Below, in pieces: positions 55,555 to 64,000 of a DNA stretch of 64,000 nucleotides. The stretch's first letter is position 1. Each line of letters opens with the position of its first letter. Source of the stretch: Microbacter margulisiae (lineage in GTDB: Bacteria; Bacteroidota; Bacteroidia; Bacteroidales; Paludibacteraceae); the NCBI RefSeq assembly GCF_014192515.1, contig NZ_JACHYB010000001.1:1178001-1242000 (forward strand), read 5' to 3'. The translations under genes and the position numbers were made by a program. The notes beneath the pieces were generated by a model, which worked only from the letters and a program-made list of their open reading frames with translations, did no database searches and was not told where the DNA came from.

Positions 55555-55827
55555 TTATTTTACTGATTCAAAAAAAGTTTTTGCCGGTTTAAATGCCGGA
55601 ATATTGTGTGCCGGTATAACAATGGTAGTATTCTTCGAAATGTTACGAGCTGTTTTTTGAGCTCTTTGCTTCACAATAAAGCTACCAAATCCTCTCAGGT
55701 AAACATTATCTCCTTTGGATAACGATACTTTTACATTTTCCATGAATGACTCCACGGTTTTCAGAATAGAAACCTTATCAATCCCGGTTTCTTTCGCAAT
55801 TTCATTTACAATTTCTGCTTTTGTCAT
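55555..55827 (-). CDS. HU-family DNA-binding protein
   Basis: This 90-residue histone-like dimer bends DNA. The N-terminal helices (MTKAEIVNEIAKETGIDK), the GDNVYLRGFGSFIVKQR beta segment and the PAHNIPAFKPAK arm tip are typical of HU/IHF. It has a strong promoter and is followed 8 bp later by the AURKAIP1-type gene. HU versus IHF subunit cannot be decided from sequence alone. Confidence 0.95.
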   Translation of the reverse strand: MTKAEIVNEIAKETGIDKVSILKTVESFMENVKVSLSKGDNVYLRGFGSFIVKQRAQKTARNISKNTTIVIPAHNIPAFKPAKTFFESVK

Positions 55828-55888
55828 CGTTGAAAGTTTTTAATTGGGTTATACATTAATGCGTAAAAACTAATTGTCTATGGGTTTG

Positions 55889-55919
55889 CAAAGATATTGC
55901 ATTAATTTTCAACGACAAA
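55889..55919 (-). promoter_or_regulatory. Promoter of the HU gene
   Basis: On the minus strand TTTG (55916-55919) and TATCTTTG (55889-55896) are 19 bp apart; leader about 55 nt. Confidence 0.75.
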
Positions 55920-55972
55920 ATCTTTTTTCCACTTTTTTTCATTCAACACGATTTTTTTTTTGACCATTCAAG

Positions 55973-55980
55973 TATCTTTG
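55973..55980 (+). promoter_or_regulatory. -7 element of mutY
   Basis: TATCTTTG lies 52 bp before the mutY ATG; no -33 match at the usual distance. It is divergent from the HU promoter. Confidence 0.5.
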
Positions 55981-56032
55981 TTGAACAATAAAACCGACTT
56001 TTGTTTTCTAGAACAAAAAAGTAGTTCTTTTT

Positions 56033-57127
56033 ATGAATCAAAACTCTGACAACTCACATTTTTCAAACGCATTAATTAACTGGTATTCAAACAATAAAAG
56101 AGATCTTCCATGGAGAAATACCCAAGACCCTTATATAATTTGGATTTCTGAAATCATTTTACAACAAACACGCGTAGCTCAGGGCGTTGACTATTTTTTA
56201 AGATTTATACAACGATTTCCTGATGTCAAAAGCTTAGCTGAAGCCCGAGAAGAAGACGTATTGAAATATTGGCAAGGCCTCGGTTATTACAGCAGGGCAC
56301 GTAACTTACATGCTGCAGCACAAAAAATCATGGAAATTCATGGAGGAAAATTTCCTGACACCTTTGAAGCAATTCTCGCTTTACCTGGTATTGGAGATTA
56401 TACAGCATCTGCCATTGCATCTTTCTCATTCCAACTACCTCATGCAGTGCTTGATGGTAACGTTCTTCGCTTTCTAGCCCGTTATTTCGGCATTTCTTCT
56501 CCGGTAGATAACACGAAAACGCGTCAGGAAATCAAAGAATTAGCTGATTCCCTTCTTGACACAACGCATCCTGACAATTTTAATCAGGCTATTATGGAAT
56601 TTGGGGCTCTACAATGTGTACCCAAAAACCCCAACTGCTCAGAGTGCCCATTCGAAAATTCGTGTCTTTCGTTGGCCAATCATTCGGTTAATCAAATTCC
56701 GAGAAAAAAAACAAAAACGCCACCTCGTGACCGATATTTTTATTATCTCTGCCTAATCAGTAATGAAAGTATTTTCTTGCAAAAACGTACTCAAAAAGAT
56801 ATTTGGCACAATTTATATGAGCTGCCATTAGTAGAAACAGATGAAATAATCACAATAAGTGAACTAGAACAAAATGATTTTTTTAAAAATCTTACTAATG
56901 ATACAACATATAAATTACATGCTATTTCTTCGCCTATCAAACATCAACTCAGCCATCAAACAATTCATGCAAACTTTATAACTTACTTGGTAAACAGCAA
57001 AGAAACTCAAAACAACATCGATCATTTTCTCCAAGTTCCTATCAAAGAAGTCAATAATTATCCCGTTTCTCGATTAACAGAAAAGTTTTTTAAAAAACAT
57101 TTTCAGGAGCAATATATAGAAAAATAA
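56033..57127 (+). CDS. mutY: A/G-specific adenine glycosylase
   Basis: MutY removes adenine opposite 8-oxoguanine. The 364-residue protein has the helix-hairpin-helix LPGIGDYTASAIASF (near residue 119), the catalytic Asp in LDGNVLRFLARYF, the [4Fe-4S] loop with cysteine spacing x6-x2-x5 (CVPKNPNCSECPFENSC) and a C-terminal NUDIX-like 8-oxoG-recognition domain (residues 230-360). It precedes ssb by 39 bp; this order with gldE is common in Bacteroidota. Confidence 0.95.
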   Translation: MNQNSDNSHFSNALINWYSNNKRDLPWRNTQDPYIIWISEIILQQTRVAQGVDYFLRFIQRFPDVKSLAEAREEDVLKYWQGLGYYSRARNLHAAAQKIMEIHGGKFPDTFEAILALPGIGDYTASAIASFSFQLPHAVLDGNVLRFLARYFGISSPVDNTKTRQEIKELADSLLDTTHPDNFNQAIMEFGALQCVPKNPNCSECPFENSCLSLANHSVNQIPRKKTKTPPRDRYFYYLCLISNESIFLQKRTQKDIWHNLYELPLVETDEIITISELEQNDFFKNLTNDTTYKLHAISSPIKHQLSHQTIHANFITYLVNSKETQNNIDHFLQVPIKEVNNYPVSRLTEKFFKKHFQEQYIEK

Positions 57128-57166
57128 ATACTATCTTTACACCAATTAAACCTTAACCTTACTCAT

Positions 57167-57619
57167 ATGTCCGTAAATAAAGTTATTTTAGTAGGAAACG
57201 TTGGTAAAGATCCGGATGTGAAATATTTGGATCGTAATATGGCTGTTGCTAACTTCACATTAGCCACTACGGAACGTGGTTACAAAACAGCAAACGGAAC
57301 TGAGGTTCCAGATCGTACAGAATGGCATAACATTGTTATGTGGAATCGCTTGGCAGAAACAGCCGAAAAGTATATCAAAAAAGGTAGTCAATTGTATATT
57401 GAAGGCAAAATCCGGACTCGTCAGTGGGAAGACAAAGACGGGAACAAACGGTATACCACTGAGATCTACGCTGATACAATGCAACTCTTGGGAAAGCGAT
57501 CTGATACCGGAGGAGCACCATCAGAGTCTCAACCTGCTTATTCGTCAAATACGGCTGACATGTCAACTACGGCTTCAGTTCCGCCAGTTGATTCTCCGGA
57601 AGATGACCTACCATTTTAA
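57167..57619 (+). CDS. ssb: Single-stranded DNA-binding protein
   Basis: The 150-residue SSB has an N-terminal OB fold (VNKVILVGNVGKDPDVKYL; TEWHNIVMWNRLAE) and a disordered linker ending in the protein-interaction tip DSPEDDLPF. It binds exposed ssDNA in replication and repair. A perfect terminator hairpin lies between it and gldE. Confidence 0.96.
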   Translation: MSVNKVILVGNVGKDPDVKYLDRNMAVANFTLATTERGYKTANGTEVPDRTEWHNIVMWNRLAETAEKYIKKGSQLYIEGKIRTRQWEDKDGNKRYTTEIYADTMQLLGKRSDTGGAPSESQPAYSSNTADMSTTASVPPVDSPEDDLPF

Positions 57620-57678
57620 TTGCATCACAATGCTATTGAGCTACAAAATAGCAAAATAAGATATTTTTACTACTTTTG

Positions 57679-57711
57679 CAAGGACAGAATAATCTGTCCT
57701 TGTTTTGTTTT
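57679..57711 (+). terminator. Terminator or attenuator between ssb and gldE
   Basis: CAAGGACAG and CTGTCCTTG form a perfect 9-bp stem around AATAAT, followed by TTTTGTTTT. It ends only 14 bp before the gldE ATG and directly follows TACTTTTG (57671-57678), a -7-like box. Confidence 0.8.
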
Positions 57712-57725
57712 AGGACTTCGTAGTC

Positions 57726-59060
57726 ATGCTATTACATTTTCATATTCTCTCGATTTTTCAGATAAATGCATTCACAGCTACATTGGCAATGAATTTAATT
57801 GTCATATGCGTATTATTGGTTGCAACAGCATTTTTGTCTGCTTACGAGATTGCATTCTTTTCGTTAAGTCCATCTCATTTACAAGAGATCAGCAAAAGCA
57901 AGAAAAGCGCTGACAAACAACTTGAAGTATTAAAAAGACAGCCCGAAAAAACTTTAGCGACGCTACTCATCAGCAACTCTACGCTAAATATTGCAATTGT
58001 TATTCTTCTGAGTATATGCATCTCATCGCTTTTTGATTTCTCACAATCTCCCTGGGTTAGTTTTCTTATACAAACCATCATCATAACTTTTATTCTGTTA
58101 TTGTTCTGTGAAATAATTCCTAAGGTATATGCACGGCAAGATCCTCTAAAAATCACACGACGTCTGTCGGGCATCATTTCTTTATTAACAACATTATTAT
58201 CTCCTTTTTCGTCCATCTTGCTGGCTTCCGGGAAGGTTGTAAGCAAAAAAATGACAGCGTTTAGTACAAAGAAGTTATCGATGACTGATTTATCCAATGC
58301 TTTGAAACTCACAACCTCAACGCAAAAAGAAGATGATAAAGAAATTCTGGAAGGGATTATCCGGTTTGGAAGTAAAAGCGCGAATGAAGTAAAAACAGCA
58401 CGTCCTGATATTGCAGCTATCAATATTCATTCCAATTTCTATGAAGTCAAGAAGCAGGTTATCGATTTGGGATACTCGAGAATTCCGGTTTATTACAATA
58501 ACATTGATAACATAAGGGGAATCTTATACAGTAAAGACCTCCTGTCTCATCTGGAAAAAAATGATAATTTTAAATGGCAAATTCTGCTTAGACCAGCTTA
58601 TTTTGTACCTGAGACCAAGATGATTGATGATTTATTGCGTGAATTCCAAACCAACAAAAATCATATTGCTATTGTTGTCGATGAGTTTGGGGGCACATCA
58701 GGAATTGTCACGCTGGAAGATATCCTGGAAGAAGTGGTTGGCGAAATTGACGATGAATATGATGATCAAACACCCCTTTTCTCCCGTATTGATGAACAGA
58801 CATTTGATTTTGACGGCAAGATTCTATTGCCCGATTTCTTTAAGATTACGGGGATCGAAACTGCACCTTTTGATGAGATCACTTCCGGAGTTGAAAGCTT
58901 GGCAGGTTTGATTCTCGAATTGAAAGGTGATATTCCCAAATTGCATGAAAAAATTGCTTTTCATTCTTATTCATTTGAAATCTTAGAAGTGACAAAAAGA
59001 AGAATACTGAAAGTCCGTCTGATCACTGCAGATCCTTCTTCTATTGCTAAAAACGAATAA
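57726..59060 (+). CDS. gldE: Gliding-motility-associated GldE (CNNM/CorC family)
   Basis: The 444-residue protein has an N-terminal DUF21 membrane domain (three to four helices, residues 15-150), two CBS domains (about 200-330, with LGYSRIPVYYNNIDNIRGIL and VDEFGGTSGIVTLEDILEEV) and a C-terminal CorC/HlyC transporter-associated domain. GldE was found in Flavobacterium gliding screens and acts with GldD; in non-gliding Bacteroidota it probably serves another envelope role. ATG 57726 is used; ATG 57789 is an alternative. Confidence 0.9.
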   Translation: MLLHFHILSIFQINAFTATLAMNLIVICVLLVATAFLSAYEIAFFSLSPSHLQEISKSKKSADKQLEVLKRQPEKTLATLLISNSTLNIAIVILLSICISSLFDFSQSPWVSFLIQTIIITFILLLFCEIIPKVYARQDPLKITRRLSGIISLLTTLLSPFSSILLASGKVVSKKMTAFSTKKLSMTDLSNALKLTTSTQKEDDKEILEGIIRFGSKSANEVKTARPDIAAINIHSNFYEVKKQVIDLGYSRIPVYYNNIDNIRGILYSKDLLSHLEKNDNFKWQILLRPAYFVPETKMIDDLLREFQTNKNHIAIVVDEFGGTSGIVTLEDILEEVVGEIDDEYDDQTPLFSRIDEQTFDFDGKILLPDFFKITGIETAPFDEITSGVESLAGLILELKGDIPKLHEKIAFHSYSFEILEVTKRRILKVRLITADPSSIAKNE

Positions 59061-59081
59061 ATCATCAGCATTCAAGTAAAC

Positions 59082-59651
59082 ATGAAAAAATTATTCGGAA
59101 TATTTCTATTGCTTATCTTCACCGTTACCGGATGTCATAATTACACGCCCAGACCGTACGGCTATTTTCGAATCGATTTGCCTAATCATGCCTATCGTCA
59201 ATTTGATAATGCTTATCCCTATTCCTTTGACATGTCCGCTTATGCAGCAGACAGTGTCGTACATGCAAAAGGAGAAGAATACTGGATAAATATCTATTAC
59301 CCAAAATTGAATGGCTGTATATATATCAGTTACAAGCCAGTGCACAATAACTTACAGGCAATTTCGGAGGATTGCCGCAGGTTTGTCTATAAGCATGTGA
59401 TTAAGGCAGAAGCTATCACAGAAAGACGGTTTGTCAATCCGCAAGCGAAAGTATATGGAATTTTATACGATCTCAGAGGCGACGTGGCATCGCCACTACA
59501 ATTTATGTTGACAGACAGCGTCCATCATGTGGTCCGTGGTGCATTATACTTTAACGATGTGCCAAACCAGGATTCCATTGCGCCAGTACTTGCATATGTC
59601 CGAAAAGACGTGTTGAAAATGATCGAAACTTTTCATTGGAATAAACCATAA
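59082..59651 (+). CDS. gldD: Gliding-motility lipoprotein GldD
   Basis: The 189-residue lipoprotein has signal FTVTGC (lipid on Cys18), followed by PRPYGYFRIDLPNHAYRQF, the GldD signature. It follows gldE by 21 bp; the pair is conserved in Bacteroidota, whether or not they glide. Its molecular function is unclear. Other gld/sprA/por genes are absent from the window. Confidence 0.9.
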   Translation: MKKLFGIFLLLIFTVTGCHNYTPRPYGYFRIDLPNHAYRQFDNAYPYSFDMSAYAADSVVHAKGEEYWINIYYPKLNGCIYISYKPVHNNLQAISEDCRRFVYKHVIKAEAITERRFVNPQAKVYGILYDLRGDVASPLQFMLTDSVHHVVRGALYFNDVPNQDSIAPVLAYVRKDVLKMIETFHWNKP

Positions 59652-59662
59652 TCGCATAGTTC

Positions 59663-60316
59663 ATGCTTATTCAAAAGAAATGGACACATGAAAAGGCGCT
59701 CATCGGCATCTGGCATATCACCGAGACAGAAGATCAACTCCTTTCATTGCACAATTATCCTGTAAAATGGCTTAATGAATTACAGGCAATTTCGCATTCG
59801 GGAAGACGATGCGAAAAATTAGCCGTACGCGCCTTGCTCCGAGAATTAACTGGGGCTGATCATACAATTCTTTATGACGAAAACGGAAAGCCGTATTTAG
59901 AAGATGGCAGTTTCAAGATAAGTATTTCACATACAACCGGATACGCCTGTATCATCTTACACCCAGACATGGCAGTGGCTATCGACATTGAAGCAAATAC
60001 ACCACGCGCGGCAAAAATTCAGCAACGATTTTTAAGCCCTTCGGAACTCAAACTGGCAAATCATTCGCCTGGATTTGTTGTACCTTTGTTGTTGTGGACG
60101 GCAAAAGAGGCCTTGTACAAGTTGATTTCCAATCCATCCGTAGATTTTGTACATCATTTACAAGTTATTGATATAAAGATGGATAAACAGGAAATGAAGG
60201 GATGTGTGAAAGACACTGAAACATCGTTTACATTATACTTTAACATAGAGACCGATTTTGTACTTACTTATGTTTGTTCGAACCTTGAACATAAGAGCCC
60301 ACAAAATCTTGAATAA
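59663..60316 (+). CDS. 4'-phosphopantetheinyl transferase superfamily protein
   Basis: The 217-residue Sfp-type enzyme attaches phosphopantetheine to carrier proteins. The Mg2+/CoA-binding motifs are [19 protein letters not shown] (near residue 110) and WTAKEALYK (near 153). It is 11 bp after gldD. The carrier-protein partner is unknown; acyl carrier protein is usually handled by AcpS, so this may serve a secondary-metabolite or flexirubin/aryl polyene-like system, though none is visible here. Confidence 0.88.
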   Translation: MLIQKKWTHEKALIGIWHITETEDQLLSLHNYPVKWLNELQAISHSGRRCEKLAVRALLRELTGADHTILYDENGKPYLEDGSFKISISHTTGYACIILHPDMAVAIDIEANTPRAAKIQQRFLSPSELKLANHSPGFVVPLLLWTAKEALYKLISNPSVDFVHHLQVIDIKMDKQEMKGCVKDTETSFTLYFNIETDFVLTYVCSNLEHKSPQNLE

Positions 60317-60335
60317 TATCAAATATGTACGCATT

Positions 60336-61775
60336 ATGGACAGTAAACAAAATATCAACGAATTAACCGACAAAGAATACAAGTACGGTTTTGTAACAAA
60401 TATTGAAGCAGACACCATTCCGAAAGGACTTAACGAAGACATCATCCAGACTATCTCCATGAAAAAAGGAGAACCGGAATGGTTATTGAAATTCCGACTG
60501 GATGCCTATCGCCACTGGCTAACATTGAAAATGCCGACTTGGGCGCATCTTAAAATAGACAAAATTGATTATCAGGATATCATCTATTTTTCAGCACCTA
60601 AAAAGACCTCCCCGAAATCGCTCGAGGAAGTAGATCCGGAATTGCTAAAAACGTTTGACAAATTAGGCATTCCCCTGCATGAACAGAAACAACTGGCGGG
60701 TGTTGCAGTGGATGCTGTCATGGATAGTGTATCTGTAAAGACCACATACAGGGAAAGTCTGGCAGAGTTGGGCATTATCTTTTGTTCCATTAGCGAAGCT
60801 GTAAAAGATTACCCGGATTTAGTCAAAAAATATTTGGGTTCTGTTGTTTCTTACCGTGACAACTTTTTCGCTGCTTTGAATTCTGCCGTTTTCACAGACG
60901 GTTCATTTGTATATATTCCCAAAGGCGTTCGTTGTCCGATGGAATTATCTACCTATTTCCGCATCAATGCAGCCAATACAGGTCAATTTGAACGCACCTT
61001 AATTGTGGCCGACAGCGACAGCTACGTTTCCTACCTGGAAGGATGCACAGCCCCCATGCGTGATGAGAACCAGTTACATGCTGCCATCGTCGAAATTTAT
61101 ATCCATGACCGGGGTGAAGTGAAATATTCAACCGTACAAAACTGGTATCCGGGCGATAAAGATGGCAAAGGAGGAATCTATAACTTTGTAACAAAAAGAG
61201 GATTATGCAAAGGAGAATCTTCCAAGCTTTCATGGACTCAGGTAGAAACCGGCTCTGCCATCACATGGAAATATCCGAGTTGCATTCTTGCCGGCGATAA
61301 CTCTGCAGGTGAATTTTATTCTGTAGCCGTAACCAACAATTATCAACAAGCCGACACCGGCACAAAAATGATTCACATTGGAAAAAACACCCGGAGCCAT
61401 ATTATTTCCAAAGGGATCTCCGCAGGTAAAAGTCAGAATAGCTATCGCGGGTTGGTGAAAGTTTCGCAACGGGCAGAGAATGCCCGGAATTATTCCCAAT
61501 GTGACAGCTTGCTGTTAAGCAGCACTTGCGGAGCGCACACTTTCCCTTACCAGGAGGTAAGCAATGACACGGCACAAATTGAACACGAAGCTACCACATC
61601 AAAAATAGGCGAGGATCAAATCTTTTATTGCAATCAGCGGGGAATCTCCACCGAAGAGGCTATCGGACTTATTGTCAACGGATATGCAAAAGATGTTCTC
61701 AATAAACTTCCGATGGAATTTGCAATTGAAGCCCAAAAATTATTACAAATATCACTTGAAGGATCAGTCGGATAA
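60336..61775 (+). CDS. sufB: Fe-S cluster assembly protein SufB
   Basis: SufB is the scaffold of the SufBCD Fe-S assembly machine. From ATG 60336 it has 479 residues. The conserved cluster-relevant segments are [17 protein letters not shown] and [16 protein letters not shown] near the C-terminus. The longer open frame from 60258 overlaps the previous gene and is rejected. sufC and sufD normally follow directly, but the next gene is an unrelated methyltransferase. SufB therefore stands alone here. Confidence 0.94.
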   Translation: MDSKQNINELTDKEYKYGFVTNIEADTIPKGLNEDIIQTISMKKGEPEWLLKFRLDAYRHWLTLKMPTWAHLKIDKIDYQDIIYFSAPKKTSPKSLEEVDPELLKTFDKLGIPLHEQKQLAGVAVDAVMDSVSVKTTYRESLAELGIIFCSISEAVKDYPDLVKKYLGSVVSYRDNFFAALNSAVFTDGSFVYIPKGVRCPMELSTYFRINAANTGQFERTLIVADSDSYVSYLEGCTAPMRDENQLHAAIVEIYIHDRGEVKYSTVQNWYPGDKDGKGGIYNFVTKRGLCKGESSKLSWTQVETGSAITWKYPSCILAGDNSAGEFYSVAVTNNYQQADTGTKMIHIGKNTRSHIISKGISAGKSQNSYRGLVKVSQRAENARNYSQCDSLLLSSTCGAHTFPYQEVSNDTAQIEHEATTSKIGEDQIFYCNQRGISTEEAIGLIVNGYAKDVLNKLPMEFAIEAQKLLQISLEGSVG

Positions 61776-61868
61776 ACATAAGAAACAAGCCATAAAATAA
61801 CTCATGTTCAAGCAAATGATTGTTTTGGCGAGGTTCATACATCTTTAGTGTAAAAATAAAATCAACGT

Positions 61869-62573
61869 ATGAAAGGTACTCTTTACATGCTTCCGACAAC
61901 ACTCGGTGATGTCGATTTACGCGTTGTTCTTCCTGATTATAACCTGGAAATTATCAATCGTCTGACCCATTTCATTGTCGAAGATGTACGGACGGCACGG
62001 CGTTTTTTGAAAAAAGTCAATTCAAAAATCGACATTGATGCGCTTACCTTTTTGATTCTTAATGAACAAACTCAGGAGAAGGAGTTACCTGCCCTTTTGC
62101 AACCTTTGAAAGAGGGTCATGATGTGGGAGTGCTGTCCGAAGCGGGATGTCCTGCAGTTGCCGATCCGGGAGCCGACATTGTCCGCCTGGCGCAACTCGA
62201 AGGGATTCGTGTGGTGCCTTTGGTAGGCCCCTCTTCTTTGCTGATGGCGCTGATGGCTTCAGGATTCAACGGACAAAATTTTGCTTTTGTCGGATATCTT
62301 CCCATTGCCTTCGACAAACGTGTCAAAGCCTTAAAGATATTGGAGAAAAGGGCAATAACTGAAAATCAGACACAGATCTTCATTGAAACTCCTTACCGGA
62401 ACATCAAACTGATGGAAGAAATGGTGGAACATTTACAACCTGCAACTCATTTGTGTGTTGCAGTAGATATTTCCATACCGACGGAATCAATTCTCACGAA
62501 AAGCGTAGCTGCATGGAGAAAAGCGTTACCTGATATTCAGAAAAAGCCCACCGTATTTTTAATCAACAAATAG
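61869..62573 (+). CDS. RsmI-like SAM-dependent (tetrapyrrole methylase fold) methyltransferase
   Basis: The 234-residue protein has the tetrapyrrole-methylase fold of RsmI, which 2'-O-methylates C1402 of 16S rRNA. Visible are GVLSEAGCPAVADPGADIV (near residue 83), VVPLVGPSSLLMALMASGF (near 118) and FIETPYRNIKLMEEM. The N-terminal GTLYMLPTTLGDV replaces the usual GTLYVVATPIGN, so this is the divergent Bacteroidota branch; identity as RsmI is likely, not certain. The start follows a 93-bp spacer after sufB. Confidence 0.82.
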   Translation: MKGTLYMLPTTLGDVDLRVVLPDYNLEIINRLTHFIVEDVRTARRFLKKVNSKIDIDALTFLILNEQTQEKELPALLQPLKEGHDVGVLSEAGCPAVADPGADIVRLAQLEGIRVVPLVGPSSLLMALMASGFNGQNFAFVGYLPIAFDKRVKALKILEKRAITENQTQIFIETPYRNIKLMEEMVEHLQPATHLCVAVDISIPTESILTKSVAAWRKALPDIQKKPTVFLINK

Positions 62574-62660
62574 CAAAACAGATATATTTCAGCATCATTG
62601 CCATAGCCTTATTGAAAGATTTATTTTATAACCATCCAATTACATGATTTCAAATCTTTA

Positions 62661-64000
62661 ATGCGATCTATTGTTACACTGTTTATCGTCCTGTTTGCCC
62701 TTTTATTGACGAATTGCACAGAATCTAAAATTGCATTTGGCTCAGATGGAAAGCTGGCCTTCTCATGCGACACACTTTCCTTCGATACGGTATTTTCTAC
62801 CATAGGGTCGACAACCCAAGACTTCATGGTATACAACCGCAGCGGCAACCCGGTAACGATCAAATCAATTCAACTGGTTAACGGAACGGCAAGCGGGTTT
62901 CACATCAATGTTGATGGAACCAATCTGACGGACAACGAACTTCAAAACATAGAAATTAAAGCCCACGACAGCATTTATGTTTTTGTCTCCGTCACCGTCA
63001 ATCCGCAACAACAAAACAATCCTGTATTGATTGAAGATTCGGTTTTATTCGAAACAAATACAAACAGGCAGATCGTAAAACTATTGGCATACGGACAGGA
63101 TGTCACTATTTTCCGTTCCAAAACGATTCATAACGACACAACGCTAACGAACGCAAAGCCATATCTTATCTACAATTATCTGGCTATCGACAGTGGAAAA
63201 ACATTAACCATACAGCCAGGCGCCAAATTTTACTTCCATCAGAACGCATCACTGCAAGTCAATGGTAACCTGATAGCGGACGGCGGACTAGGAGCCAATC
63301 AACAAATTACCATGCAGGGTGATCGCATCGACTGGTTATTTCCAGGTGTGCCCTATGCTTATTTATCAGGACAATGGGGAGGCGTTCAGTTATCAGGGGC
63401 GCAAAGCACCTATTTGCTCAACCATGTTATTCTCATTGACGGGAAGATAGGCGTTAATATTCCGAACGGAAATAACCAGCATCAACCTATTGTGAACATT
63501 GAAAACTCCAGCATTCAGAATTTTGATTCATGCGGTATAGCGGCAAAAAACGCTAACCTGAACATGTATAATTGTGAAATCTCAAACTGCAAATCATATT
63601 GCCTGTATTTTGCAGGAGGCACTTACACTTTAACGCACAACACAATTGCAAATTATTATAATGACGTTTACGGCGGGAAACAACGTGACGGAAATCCGTC
63701 TGTTGTGCTGATGGATAAAGACAAAGATGCAATCTGGCCATTATCTGTTATATTCAATAATTGCGTCATAACAGGATATTTAACCAACGAACTCTTTCTT
63801 CCCGACACACTCTCCTCAAGTCAGTTTAAGTTTCATTTCAACCATTGCTACATCATGTCTCCTGCTATCAGTTCATCCAACATGTCGGGTATGATTTGGG
63901 GAAATTCGCAGGATAACATTTTTGTCAATTCTACCATGCAAAATGGTTATTACAATTTCGAACCTGATTCCCTGTCTGTATTACGGGGAAAAGCAGATCC
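62661..64000 (+). CDS. Beta-helix lipoprotein (C-terminus outside the window)
   Basis: From ATG 62661 the frame is open to the window end (446 residues visible). It starts with a lipoprotein signal (FALLLTNC, lipid on Cys19). Residues 25-150 contain a beta-sandwich-like segment; from about 170 it becomes a parallel beta-helix with repeats rich in Asn and Gly (ITMQGDRIDWLF, IENSSIQNFDSCGIAA, MYNCEISNCKSY). Such proteins are typically outer-membrane-anchored and may bind or cut polysaccharide; no catalytic residues can be assigned. The preceding methyltransferase gene ends 87 bp upstream. Confidence 0.8.
   Translation, partial: MRSIVTLFIVLFALLLTNCTESKIAFGSDGKLAFSCDTLSFDTVFSTIGSTTQDFMVYNRSGNPVTIKSIQLVNGTASGFHINVDGTNLTDNELQNIEIKAHDSIYVFVSVTVNPQQQNNPVLIEDSVLFETNTNRQIVKLLAYGQDVTIFRSKTIHNDTTLTNAKPYLIYNYLAIDSGKTLTIQPGAKFYFHQNASLQVNGNLIADGGLGANQQITMQGDRIDWLFPGVPYAYLSGQWGGVQLSGAQSTYLLNHVILIDGKIGVNIPNGNNQHQPIVNIENSSIQNFDSCGIAAKNANLNMYNCEISNCKSYCLYFAGGTYTLTHNTIANYYNDVYGGKQRDGNPSVVLMDKDKDAIWPLSVIFNNCVITGYLTNELFLPDTLSSSQFKFHFNHCYIMSPAISSSNMSGMIWGNSQDNIFVNSTMQNGYYNFEPDSLSVLRGKAD

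Noticed and set aside
60258..60335. Upstream start for sufB
   Set aside because: It overlaps the phosphopantetheinyl transferase gene and adds residues foreign to SufB.
1..64000. CRISPR arrays, IS elements, prophage genes and rRNA
   Set aside because: No spaced direct-repeat array, transposase, integrase, phage structural gene or rRNA sequence was recognised on either strand.

Overview
The window is an AT-rich chromosomal segment from a Bacteroidota bacterium, most likely of the order Bacteroidales. The evidence is the Bacteroidota-type promoters (-33 TTTG/TTG and -7 TAnnTTTG), weak Shine-Dalgarno sites, an 11-gene nuo operon without nuoEFG, the mutY-ssb-gldE-gldD order, two carboxypeptidase-regulatory-like/plug/beta-barrel outer-membrane proteins, and edge genes for a lamin-tail exported protein and a beta-helix lipoprotein. 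Genus cannot be fixed from the sequence; a Paludibacter/Microbacter-like organism is a guess. I saw no phage, IS element, CRISPR array or rRNA.

Layout. 1-8.4 kb is housekeeping: a truncated lamin-tail surface protein, asd, queC, a TauE-type exporter, tyrS, a small CBM48-like protein, a dihydrolipoyl dehydrogenase and an orphan MlaF-like ABC ATPase. 8.6-16.1 kb is a six-gene operon for an energy-converting-hydrogenase-related (Ehr-like) complex: two antiporter-like subunits, NuoH-like and NuoK-like membrane subunits, and soluble NuoCD-like and NuoB-like subunits. Its large subunit has lost all four NiFe-ligand cysteines and its small subunit three of the four proximal-cluster cysteines. 16.2-26.3 kb is nuoABCDHIJKLMN, complete except for the NADH module. 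Two related ion-pumping machines therefore sit head to tail.

26.7-32.1 kb carries upp, vanZ-like, dprA, and an operon of XRE-cupin regulator, creatininase-family amidohydrolase and acyl-CoA synthetase. From 32 to 55.8 kb nearly everything is on the minus strand: recQ, clpP-clpX, grpE-dnaJ, an RND tripartite efflux operon followed by rlmH, tRNA-Arg(CCG), a TetR regulator, two tandem paralogous outer-membrane beta-barrel proteins, a stand-alone AICAR transformylase, RNase G, a 29-residue AURKAIP1/COX24-type basic protein and an HU protein. From 56 kb on, the plus strand carries mutY, ssb, gldE, gldD, a phosphopantetheinyl transferase, an isolated sufB, an RsmI-like methyltransferase and a truncated beta-helix lipoprotein.

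The strongest candidate for unusual biology is the Ehr-like complex. Its membrane ion-translocating residues look intact while its hydrogenase chemistry has been erased, and it lies directly upstream of a complex I that also lacks its own NADH-oxidising module. Secondary interests are the tandem beta-barrel genes with repeated leader elements, a palindrome at the queC transcription start, operator-like repeats at the XRE-cupin promoter, and the solitary sufB.
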